Shown piece by piece: positions 18,109-25,725 of a DNA stretch of 53,781 bases (its first letter is position 1; each line of letters starts with the position of its first letter). The notes beneath the pieces are model-generated. The model was not told where the DNA came from, did no database searches, and saw nothing but the letters and a program-made list of their open reading frames with translations. Origin of the DNA: Rhodospirillales bacterium. GTDB lineage: Bacteria; Pseudomonadota; Alphaproteobacteria; Rhodospirillales; Defluviicoccaceae. The position numbers and the translations under genes were made by a program. The stretch lies in contig REES01000086.1 in assembly GCA_007694935.1 (NCBI GenBank), positions 1-53,781 on the forward strand. The letters are read 5' to 3'.

Positions 18109-19281
18109 GTGGCGCCGGAAGACGGCCTCGGCATTTATGTCCATTGGCCGTTCTGTATCTCCAAGTGCCCGTACTGCGACTTCAACAGCCACGTCGCCGG
18201 CACCGTCGATGCGGCGCGCTGGCGCGATGCTTTGTTGATGGAACTGGCCCATGCGGCGCAAGAAACCCGGCGCCGGGTGGTAACCAGCATCTTCTTCGGC
18301 GGCGGCACCCCGTCCCTGATGTCGCCACAGGTGGTCGAGGCCGTGATTGACGGGGTGCAACGTCACTGGCCGCTGGATCCGGACCTCGAGGTGACCCTGG
18401 AGGCCAATCCGTCGTCCGTGGACGCGGCACGCTTTGCGTCGTTCGCCAAGGCGGGCGTCAACCGGCTTTCGGTGGGGGTGCAGTCAATCGATGATGACGT
18501 GCTTCGCTTTCTGGGGCGGGTCCACGGCGCGGACGAGGCCCGCCGGGCCGTCGATGAGGCGGCGCGCCACGTCCGCCGGTACTCGTTCGATCTGATCTAC
18601 GGCTGGCCCGGACAGACGACGGCCGACTGGCGCCGGTCACTGTCGCAGGCGCTGAAACTGGCCGGCAGCCATGTGTCCCTCTATCAGTTGACCATCGAGC
18701 CGGGCACAGCGTTCCACCGTCAGCGGGTCGCCACCGCTGACGACGACACCCTGGCCGACCTCTATGAGGTGACTCAGGAGGTGCTGGAGGCGGCCGGGCT
18801 TCCCGCCTATGAGGTGTCCAACCACGCGACTGCCGGCGATGAATGCCGTCACAATCTCGCCATCTGGCGGGGCGGCGATTACGTCGGCATCGGGCCGGGC
18901 GCCCACGGCCGGCTCCGGCAGCGGGGCGGCGCCACGATGGCTCAGCAGCGCCACCGCGCGCCCGAGCGCTGGCTTGCCGCTGTCGAGCATCATGGTCACG
19001 GCAGTCAGCGAGAGACCCGGCTGAAGCCGATCCAGCGCGGGGAAGAACTGCTGCTGCTGGGACTGCGCCTGGCCGAAGGCATCGATCCGGATCGGTTCCG
19101 TGCCCTGACCGGACTTCAGCTTGATCAACTGCTCAACAAGCCCGCGCTCGACATGCTGAGCGCGGAAGGCCTGATCGAGTGGCACGGGGGCCGGCTTCGG
19201 GTCTGTGCCAAAGGCGTGCTTTGCCTGGACGCCGTGCTGCTGGCCTTGCTGAACGCCGATCCTGCGGGCGCCAAGGGTTAG
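18109..19281 (+). CDS. hemW: Radical SAM heme chaperone HemW
   Basis: HemW is a heme-binding radical SAM protein related to HemN. It delivers heme to respiratory enzymes and is not itself a coproporphyrinogen oxidase. The 390-residue product has the cluster motif FCISKCPYCDF (CxxxCxxC), then SIFFGGGTPSLM, LEANPSSVDAARF, NRLSVGVQSIDDDVLRFLGR and FDLIYGWPGQT. A C-terminal HemN_C region contains the HNLAIW motif (the HNxxYW-type segment) and YVGIGPGAHG. The GTG start at 18109 has GAGGT about seven bases upstream. The gene ends overlapping by four bases the end of the convergent lipoprotein gene, so the two transcripts meet tail to tail. Confidence 0.95.
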   Translation: MAPEDGLGIYVHWPFCISKCPYCDFNSHVAGTVDAARWRDALLMELAHAAQETRRRVVTSIFFGGGTPSLMSPQVVEAVIDGVQRHWPLDPDLEVTLEANPSSVDAARFASFAKAGVNRLSVGVQSIDDDVLRFLGRVHGADEARRAVDEAARHVRRYSFDLIYGWPGQTTADWRRSLSQALKLAGSHVSLYQLTIEPGTAFHRQRVATADDDTLADLYEVTQEVLEAAGLPAYEVSNHATAGDECRHNLAIWRGGDYVGIGPGAHGRLRQRGGATMAQQRHRAPERWLAAVEHHGHGSQRETRLKPIQRGEELLLLGLRLAEGIDPDRFRALTGLQLDQLLNKPALDMLSAEGLIEWHGGRLRVCAKGVLCLDAVLLALLNADPAGAKG

Positions 19282-20624
19282 ATCCCGACGAAGCTCTCCG
19301 GGGCGTCGCTGACGACATTGGTGCCGAACGGCGTGACTTCCATGATCGCGAGGCCGCGCTCGGCCACGCCGCCGGACCGGAACCGGAAGATGCCTTCGCT
19401 GCCGATGAAGCCGCTCGGCACCGTCAACACCTCCGGGGTGAAGGTGCTGCCCCCGAGGCCCCGGGCCAGCACCGCCGCCAGGGCGGCGGCATCATAGGCA
19501 AGGCTCGTCAGTCGCGCCGGCGGTCTGCCGTAGGTGGCGGTGTAGGACTGGACGAAGCCCGAACGCCAGCGAGGATCGGGCGCCGCAAACCAGCCGCCCT
19601 GCAAGGCCGGTTCATCGCGGATCCACGGCTCGTCCCAGGTGCCGGTTCCCAGCACCCGGACCACCCCATCCTCGATGCCATAGGCCGGAAGGGTGGCGGC
19701 CAGCGACCGCAGGCGATCGCCGCCCTCCGCCACCAGCACGGCTTCGAAGCCGAACGGGGTCTCCGACACGGATCGGTCTGCCACCATCACCGTGGCTATG
19801 GGACCGGTGGCGCCTGCCTCGGGCCGGGCAGCCGAGGCGGCGGTCAGCCGCTCCAGCGCACCGGTGAAATCGGGGGTGCGGGGGTCTACCAGTTCAAGGT
19901 GTGTAACCGTTCCGCCGGTCGCCTGGACCGTCCGGCGCAGCGTCTCCGTGACCACCGACCCGTAGGGCGTGTCCGGCGCAATCGCGGCATAACGGGTGAT
20001 GCCCCGGCTGGTGGCGTGCTGCACCACGCGCTCCACCTCGGCATCCGGGGTGAAGCCGATGACGAACACCCCGTCACCGGCCACCCGCCGGTCGGACGAG
20101 AAGGAGATCATCGGCACCCCGGCCGCACGGGCCCAGGGTGCGGCGGCCCGGGTCGATGCCGCCAGCAGCGGACCGAGGATCAGCGTGGCGCCCTGGTCCA
20201 CCGCCTGACGGGCTGCTTCGGAGGCGCTCTCGGGGCTGCCTTCGGTGTCGAACACCAACAACTCGAAGTCGGGACCGGCGAGATCGAAAACGGCAATCTG
20301 CGCCGCCTCCAGCATCCCGGTGCCGAGCTCCGCCAGCCGTCCGGAGAGCGGCAGCAGCACCGCCACCCGTGCCGTTCCGGGCGCGACCATGTCCGGTGCC
20401 AAGTGAGGGAGACCGCCGCCATGCGCCGACAGCATGATGGGCCCCCCGGCCCGGGATAATTCCGCCGCAAACTGCTCTGCCGGGTCGACCGGGGCTACCG
20501 GCGCCGGGACTGCGGGGGCTACCGCTTGCGGCGGCGGGGTTCTTTCGAGAGTATCGCAGGCGGCCACCAGCACTGCGGCGGAAAGCCATGCCACCAGCGG
20601 GAATCCACGCAAGCCATCGATCAT
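19278..20624 (-). CDS. LpoA-like penicillin-binding protein activator lipoprotein
   Basis: The 448-residue product begins with a lipoprotein signal, WLSAAVLVAACDTLERTPPP, followed by a Pro/Ala-rich linker. The large domain resembles periplasmic Leu/Ile/Val-binding folds: VAVLLPLSGRLAELGTGMLE, FELLVFDTEGSPESASEAA, GATLILGPLLAASTRAAAPW and YAAIAPDTPYGSVV. Such proteins are annotated as penicillin-binding protein activators (LpoA C-terminal-like) when next to rsmI, as here and in E. coli. It is probably an outer-membrane lipoprotein that stimulates peptidoglycan synthases. ATG 20624 is chosen because the signal peptide starts there and GAGGGCGAG lies upstream. It is divergent from rsmI. Confidence 0.87.
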   Translation of the reverse strand: MIDGLRGFPLVAWLSAAVLVAACDTLERTPPPQAVAPAVPAPVAPVDPAEQFAAELSRAGGPIMLSAHGGGLPHLAPDMVAPGTARVAVLLPLSGRLAELGTGMLEAAQIAVFDLAGPDFELLVFDTEGSPESASEAARQAVDQGATLILGPLLAASTRAAAPWARAAGVPMISFSSDRRVAGDGVFVIGFTPDAEVERVVQHATSRGITRYAAIAPDTPYGSVVTETLRRTVQATGGTVTHLELVDPRTPDFTGALERLTAASAARPEAGATGPIATVMVADRSVSETPFGFEAVLVAEGGDRLRSLAATLPAYGIEDGVVRVLGTGTWDEPWIRDEPALQGGWFAAPDPRWRSGFVQSYTATYGRPPARLTSLAYDAAALAAVLARGLGGSTFTPEVLTVPSGFIGSEGIFRFRSGGVAERGLAIMEVTPFGTNVVSDAPESFVGI

Positions 20625-20761
20625 CGTCTCGCCCTCGCCGGGTGACCGGTCTCGCCGACCCTGGCGTGTCGGCGGTGCCGGACCAGGGTCCCGTCTCATC
20701 CCACCAAGGTACGGGCCGAAGGGGCGGGAGTAAACGGCGGAGATCACCATCCGGCGGCAGT

Positions 20762-21661
20762 GTGCCACAGGACCGCGGCGATAGCGCCGCCGCCTGCCCG
20801 GCACCGGGTCTCCATGTGGTGGCTACCCCGATCGGCAACGCCAGGGACATTACGCTGCGTGCGCTTGACCTGCTTGCCGGAGTGGACGTGATCGCCTGTG
20901 AAGATACCCGGGTGACCGCGCGGCTGCTCGCCATCCATGGCCTGTCCACACCGCTCTTCCGGTATGACGACCACAACGCCCCCGCCGCCGGGCGGATCCT
21001 GCTCGACCGGCTGGCCGCCGGAGACCGGATCGCCCTGGTTTCCGATGCCGGCACCCCGCTGATCTCCGATCCCGGTTACCGGCTGGTGCGAGCCGCCGCC
21101 GAGGCCGGGATCCCCGTCCATGCCGTCCCGGGACCGTCGGCGGTCACCGCCGCGCTCAGCATTGCCGGCCTGCCGACCGATCGGTTTCTGTTTGCCGGCT
21201 TTCCGCCGCCGCGGTCGGCAGCACGCCGGCGGTTCTTCGAGGAGTTGGCTGCGATCCCGGCGACCCTGGTGGTCCTGGAGGCGCCGCACCGGCTGACCGC
21301 CACCCTTGCCGACATGGCGGCGGTGCTGGGCCCGCGCGAGGGGGCGGTGGGCCGCGAGCTGACCAAGCGTTTCGAGGAAATGTGGCGTGGCCCCCTTGAC
21401 GCGCTGGCTGCCCGGGCGGCCGAGGCCGGCCGGACGCGGGGTGAGATCACCATCGTGGTCGCGCCGGGACAGGCGCAACGCGCCGAACTCGATTCCGTTG
21501 AAGCCGAAGCCGACCTGGATCGGCGGCTTGGCGCCGCGCTCGCCGACCGCTCGCTCAAGGACGCGGTGGATGCACTCGCCGGTGAAACCGGTTTGCCCCG
21601 GCGCCACGTGTACGCCCGCGCTCTTGCCTTGACCCGTGGCCTGAACCGGCGCGAGCCGTGA
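20762..21661 (+). CDS. rsmI: 16S rRNA (cytidine(1402)-2'-O)-methyltransferase
   Basis: RsmI 2'-O-methylates C1402 in the decoding centre of 16S rRNA. The 299-residue product has the SAM-dependent tetrapyrrole-methylase-like fold: LHVVATPIGNARDITLRALD, DVIACEDTRVTARLL, RIALVSDAGTPLISDPGYRL, VHAVPGPSAVTAALSIAGL and FLFAGFPPP. The second domain has VVLEAPHRLTATL and GRELTKRFEEMWRG. The GTG at 20762 is the most sensible start, since earlier in-frame sequence looks non-coding. Its binding site is weak, so the start is less certain than the identity. The stop overlaps yraN as GTGA. Confidence 0.94.
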   Translation: MPQDRGDSAAACPAPGLHVVATPIGNARDITLRALDLLAGVDVIACEDTRVTARLLAIHGLSTPLFRYDDHNAPAAGRILLDRLAAGDRIALVSDAGTPLISDPGYRLVRAAAEAGIPVHAVPGPSAVTAALSIAGLPTDRFLFAGFPPPRSAARRRFFEELAAIPATLVVLEAPHRLTATLADMAAVLGPREGAVGRELTKRFEEMWRGPLDALAARAAEAGRTRGEITIVVAPGQAQRAELDSVEAEADLDRRLGAALADRSLKDAVDALAGETGLPRRHVYARALALTRGLNRREP

Positions 21662-22023
21662 ACGGGATAGCGGGGCGCCGACGCGCTTGGCAGTTCGGCC
21701 GCTGGGGGGAGGCAGTGTCGGCCGGGCTGCTGCGGCTGAAGGGCTACCAGATCCTGGCACGCGGCTATCGAGCCGGTGTCGGCGAGATCGACCTGGTCGC
21801 CCGGCGCGGCCGACTGGTCGCGTTCGTCGAGGTCAAGGCACGCCAGGCGCCGGCGGGCGAGGTGCTGTCGGCGCGACAGCAGCAGCGTATCATGCGCGCT
21901 GCCGGCGCGTTCATGGCGGCGCATCCTCATCTGGCGTCGTGCGATCAGCGGTTCGATCTGGTGCTCGTCACCCGCTGGGGGCTGCCCCGGCATTGTCCCG
22001 ATGCATGGCGCCCAGCCTCGTGA
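21658..22023 (+). CDS. YraN family protein (UPF0102, endonuclease-like fold)
   Basis: The 121-residue product is a UPF0102 protein with a predicted restriction-endonuclease-like fold: GRWGEAVSAGLLRLKGYQIL, then GEIDLVARRGRLVAFVEVKA. This supplies the E, D, ExK pattern of that fold. The cellular role is not firmly established. It starts with GTG overlapping the rsmI stop by four bases, so translation is coupled. The order lpoA-like/rsmI/yraN is also that of E. coli. Confidence 0.92.
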   Translation: MNGIAGRRRAWQFGRWGEAVSAGLLRLKGYQILARGYRAGVGEIDLVARRGRLVAFVEVKARQAPAGEVLSARQQQRIMRAAGAFMAAHPHLASCDQRFDLVLVTRWGLPRHCPDAWRPAS

Positions 22024-22097
22024 AACAACTGCTTGCAGGGTCGCGCCGCCATTATACCATGGGTAGGTGTGCGCCAGGGGCGAGGGAGTTGGCCGCC

Positions 22098-22211
22098 ATG
22101 CGTCGGTGTCGATCGATCGCTCTTGCCGGCCTTCTGCTTCTCGCCGCCGGACCTGGTTCGTGCCGGCACTTGATTCGTCGCGAAGCAATGCCGCTAATGG
22201 GCGCTTCCTGA
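22098..22211 (+). pseudogene. Possible truncated secreted protein between yraN and gshB
   Basis: This frame of 37 codons, starting at ATG 22098 behind a GAGGGAG sequence, encodes a signal-peptide-like stretch (SIALAGLLLLAAGPGSC) and then ends after about 15 ordinary residues. In E. coli the gene after yraN/diaA is yraP (dolP), a BON-domain lipoprotein with such a signal. This may be the stub left after loss of that gene. The cysteine is not in a standard lipobox, so this is tentative. Confidence 0.3.
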
Positions 22212-22232
22212 CGCCGGCTGGAGCCAACCGCC

Positions 22233-23186
22233 ATGGGCCTCGACGTGGCCATCCAGATGGACCCGATCGACCGGATCGACATTGATGCGGACAGCACCTT
22301 CGCGCTCGCCCTGGAGGCTGAGCGGCGCGGCCACAGCTTGCGGCACTACCTCGCCTCGGACTTGTCCCTTCACAAGGGACGCATCCTGGCCAAGGCGAGG
22401 CCGCTCACGGTGCGGCGGGTCAAGGGCGACCACTTCACCCTCGGCGGTTTCGAGTGGATCGACTTGGCCGACGTCGACGTGGTGCTGATGCGCCAGGATC
22501 CGCCGTTCGACATGGCCTATATCACCGCGACCCACCTGTTGCAGCACGTGCACCCGCGCACCCTGGTGATCAATGACCCGGTGGAGGTGCGCAACGCCCC
22601 GGAGAAGCTGTTCGTCACTCACTTCCCGGATCTGATGCCGCCGACGCTGATCAGCTCCGACCGCGACCAGATCGTGGCCTTCCGCGCCGAGCATCGGGAG
22701 ATCATCATCAAGCCGCTGTTCGGCAACGGCGGGGCAGGTGTGTTTCACATCACGCCGCAGGACGACAATCTCAATGCCTTGTTGGAACTGTTCACCTCTC
22801 TCTACCGGGAGCCGGTGGTGGTGCAGCGCTACCTGCCGGAGGTGCGTGAGGGCGACAAGCGGATCATCCTGATCGACGGTCGCGCCGCCGGCGCCATCAC
22901 CCGGGTTCCGGCCAAAGGGGAGGCGCGGGCCAATCTTCATGTCGGCGGCACCGCCATGCCGACCACGCTCACGAGCCGGGAACTGGAAATCTGCGAGGCC
23001 ATCGGGCCCGAGCTGCAGCGCCGCGGGCTGGTGTTCGTCGGCATCGATGTGATCGGCGGCTACCTGACCGAAATCAATGTGACTTCGCCCACCGGCATCC
23101 AGGAAATCGGCCGGTTCGACAACGTTTCCCTGGAGGCGCAGCTGTGGGACGCGTTCGAGGAACGCTTCTACGTGAACCGCGGGTGA
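22233..23186 (+). CDS. gshB: Glutathione synthetase
   Basis: GshB joins gamma-glutamylcysteine and glycine with ATP to make glutathione. The 317-residue product has the prokaryotic ATP-grasp organisation: QMDPIDRIDIDADSTFALAL at the start, DVVLMRQDPPFDMAYI, NDPVEVRNAPEKLFVTHFPD, the ATP-binding EIIIKPLFGNGGAGVFHI, and the metal-binding GLVFVGIDVIGGYLTEINVTSP. The ATG at 22233 has GGAG about eight bases upstream. It stands at the end of the rsmI-yraN group, as in other alphaproteobacteria. Confidence 0.96.
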   Translation: MGLDVAIQMDPIDRIDIDADSTFALALEAERRGHSLRHYLASDLSLHKGRILAKARPLTVRRVKGDHFTLGGFEWIDLADVDVVLMRQDPPFDMAYITATHLLQHVHPRTLVINDPVEVRNAPEKLFVTHFPDLMPPTLISSDRDQIVAFRAEHREIIIKPLFGNGGAGVFHITPQDDNLNALLELFTSLYREPVVVQRYLPEVREGDKRIILIDGRAAGAITRVPAKGEARANLHVGGTAMPTTLTSRELEICEAIGPELQRRGLVFVGIDVIGGYLTEINVTSPTGIQEIGRFDNVSLEAQLWDAFEERFYVNRG

Positions 23187-23443
23187 GCGGCACATTGGGG
23201 CCGCTGACGGCCGGGCGCCGCCGCGGGGAGCCGAGGTTTTGTCGATAAGACTGTGACATCTCGCGGCACCTTGTGCTAATCAGACCGCTGACCTGACACC
23301 AACTCAAGTACAGACGCGGTCGGCATGCCGAGGTTCCGTGTCGGTTGCCGGCATGGTGATCGGCCAGAGGCTTTTCCGTCCTCCCAGAGTGGGCTGCCGC
23401 AGCGCGTTTTGCGCACAACCCTCAACGGGAACGGAGGCGGCTC

Positions 23444-25405
23444 GTGTCACGCCCGAAAGCACAGATCAATCCGCCGGTCTTCTTCGGCTCTGCCTTATTG
23501 ATCGTCGCCTTCGCGCTATACGGTGCGCTGTTCCCCGATGCCGCCAGCGCAATGTTTTCCGCCGTCCAGGCCTGGATCGTCGACACCTTCGGCTGGTTCT
23601 ATGTTCTGGCGGTGGCGATCTTCGTCGTGTTTGCCATCGGCCTTGCCCTGAGCTCGCATGGCCGGGTCAAGCTGGGGCCGGACGATTCCGAGCCCGACTA
23701 CAGCAACACGTCGTGGTTCGCCATGCTGTTCAGCGCCGGCATGGGCATCGGACTGATGTTCTTTGCTGTCGCCGAACCGGTGATGCACTTCACCGACCCG
23801 CCGGTGGGCGAAGGCGGCACCATTGCCGCTGCCCGCCAGTCGATGCAGATCACCTTCTTCCACTGGGGCGTTCACGCCTGGGCCATCTACGCCATCATCG
23901 GCCTGTCACTCGCTTACTATTCGTTTCGTCACGGGTTGCCGTTGACCATCCGCTCGGCGCTGTTTCCGCTGATCGGCAAACGGATCAACGGGCCGATCGG
24001 TCACGCCGCCGACATCTTTGCCGTGCTCGGCACCATGTTCGGGGTGGCGACGTCGCTGGGTCTCGGCGTGCTGCAGATCAACGCCGGCCTCAACGACCTG
24101 TTCGGGGTGCCGGAAGGTGTCGAGGTGCAGGTGATGCTGATCGGCGCCGTCACCCTCATGGCTACCGTATCGGTGATGGCCGGCCTGGACGCCGGCATCA
24201 AGCGATTGAGCATCCTCAATCTGATCCTCGCGATCTCGCTGATGCTGTTCGTCCTGGCGGTGGGGCCGAGCCTGTTCCTGTTCCAGGCGGCCGTGCAGAA
24301 CACCGGGGCGTACCTGTCCGAGGTGGTGACCATGACGTTCACCCTGCACGCCTATGAGCCGACCGGATGGATCGGCGGCTGGACCCTGTTCTACTGGGCT
24401 TGGTGGATCGCTTGGTCGCCATTCGTCGGCATGTTCATCGCCCGGGTCTCGCGTGGGCGCACCATCCGGCAGTTCGTGGTGGGTGTGCTGTTCGTTCCGA
24501 TCGGCTTCACCTTCGTCTGGCTGACCATCTTCGGCAACACCGCCATCAGCCTGGACATGGGGCCGGCCCAAGGCGCGATCGCCGCCGCGGTGGGAGAGAA
24601 CGTCGCCACCGCCTTGTTCCGGTTCCTGGAGTACTTCCCGCTGGCCGCCGTGTCATCGCTGGTGGCGACGATCCTGGTGGTGACGTTCTTCGTGACGTCA
24701 TCGGACTCCGGCTCGCTGGTGATCGACATCATCACCTCCGGCGGTCGGGACGGCTCACCGGTGTGGCAACGCACCATGTGGGCGCTGTCGGAAGGGGTCG
24801 TCGCCGCGGTGCTGCTGCTGGCCGGCGGTCTCGCCGCCTTGCAGACAGCGTCCATCGCCGCGGCCCTGCCGTTCACCTTCATCATGCTGTTCGTATGCTG
24901 GGGGCTTCTACGCAGCCTCCGCCTGGAAGCGGTCCGGCGGGTCAGCCAGGAATTGCCGGCGATGACCCAGATCCGCGGGGCCGAGGTGCCCTGGCAGCAG
25001 CGCCTTCGCGCCATCGTCAGCCTGCCGCGGCGGCAGCAGGTGGAGCGCTTCCTGACCGCCACGGTACAGCCGGCGTTGACGGAGGTGGCCGACGAATTGC
25101 GCAAGGCCGGGTTCGATACCCGGATCGAGAACAGCGGCGACGAGGTCAAGCTCACCGTCTCCCACGGAGAGGCGCGGGAGTTCATGTACGGTGCGTTCGC
25201 CCGCCCGTACGTGCGGCCATCATTCTCCTACATGGACGAGAAAATCCGGGACGACGATCCGAACCACCAATACTACCGTGTCGAGGTGCACCTGATGGAA
25301 GGCAGCCAACACTACGACATCATGGGGTACACCCGCGAGCAGGTGATCGGTGACGTGCTGAGCCAGTACGAACGCCACCGCCACTACCTGCACCTGGTGA
25401 GCTGA
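23444..25405 (+). CDS. betT: BCCT family choline/betaine-type transporter
   Basis: This inner-membrane transporter of 653 residues probably imports choline or a related quaternary ammonium compound for osmoprotection. It has about 12 membrane helices, with the family glycine-rich GMGIGLMFFAVAEP helix and the aromatic WWIAWSPFVGMFIARVSRGR signature. The C-terminal cytoplasmic extension of about 150 residues (from about 505) is of the BetT type and contains repeated acidic and aromatic residues up to YERHRHYLHLVS. GTG 23444 is supported by GGAGG seven bases upstream. No betAB or betI genes are adjacent. The last 125 bases, including the stop and a little beyond, are duplicated at 28981-29105. 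Confidence 0.92.
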   Translation: MSRPKAQINPPVFFGSALLIVAFALYGALFPDAASAMFSAVQAWIVDTFGWFYVLAVAIFVVFAIGLALSSHGRVKLGPDDSEPDYSNTSWFAMLFSAGMGIGLMFFAVAEPVMHFTDPPVGEGGTIAAARQSMQITFFHWGVHAWAIYAIIGLSLAYYSFRHGLPLTIRSALFPLIGKRINGPIGHAADIFAVLGTMFGVATSLGLGVLQINAGLNDLFGVPEGVEVQVMLIGAVTLMATVSVMAGLDAGIKRLSILNLILAISLMLFVLAVGPSLFLFQAAVQNTGAYLSEVVTMTFTLHAYEPTGWIGGWTLFYWAWWIAWSPFVGMFIARVSRGRTIRQFVVGVLFVPIGFTFVWLTIFGNTAISLDMGPAQGAIAAAVGENVATALFRFLEYFPLAAVSSLVATILVVTFFVTSSDSGSLVIDIITSGGRDGSPVWQRTMWALSEGVVAAVLLLAGGLAALQTASIAAALPFTFIMLFVCWGLLRSLRLEAVRRVSQELPAMTQIRGAEVPWQQRLRAIVSLPRRQQVERFLTATVQPALTEVADELRKAGFDTRIENSGDEVKLTVSHGEAREFMYGAFARPYVRPSFSYMDEKIRDDDPNHQYYRVEVHLMEGSQHYDIMGYTREQVIGDVLSQYERHRHYLHLVS

Positions 25406-25425
25406 CGGACCGTACTTGAGCTTGA

Positions 25426-25500
25426 TCGTCCCGCTGCTTGTGTCCGGGCACTCGAGCGGACACCGAAGCGTTGCCCCGGCTCTGCCGTCCATCGCGGCGT
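25426..25500 (-). pseudogene. Relic of the 3' end of an RhlE-type helicase gene
   Basis: Just after betT, about 75 bases resemble the 3' end of the helicase gene at 29462-30838 in the same orientation. Over 25455-25489 against 29465-29499 I count 3 mismatches in 35. The position of the helicase stop codon (TGA, plus-strand TCA at 29462-29464) is here TCG, so the stop is lost. Similarity fades towards 25540. The fragment is far too short to be functional. Confidence 0.75.
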
Positions 25501-25725
25501 CGCCACCCGCGACCACGCCCGGAGCCTGATCGAGAAGCACGGGCATATCGGCCCGACCGCAGCCCGTGGCGCCATGCCAACGTCCCCCCTGCGGCACACG
25601 CACAAAATCCGTGTCCAGAACCCCGGGGTGCGATTCGTCTTGATGAACCCGCTTCGTTGAGGTCCCTTCGGGGAAACGAACCCTCTCCCGCCCCGAATTC
25701 GGGGCCCAGGTTACAGGTGTCGGGG
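25501..25725. other. Non-coding stretch between betT and ppc
   Basis: No gene is seen. The first part may continue the helicase-gene relic in decayed form. The last 40 bases hold the palindrome described separately. Confidence 0.4.
25690..25705. terminator. 16-bp palindrome just downstream of ppc
   Basis: GCCCCGAATTCGGGGC is a perfect 16-base palindrome about 20 bases after the ppc stop. As RNA it would form a six-pair hairpin with an AATT loop. The minus-strand sequence after it is GGGAGAGGGTTCGTTT, without a clean U-run, so it could be a weak ppc terminator or a protein-binding site. Confidence 0.4.
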
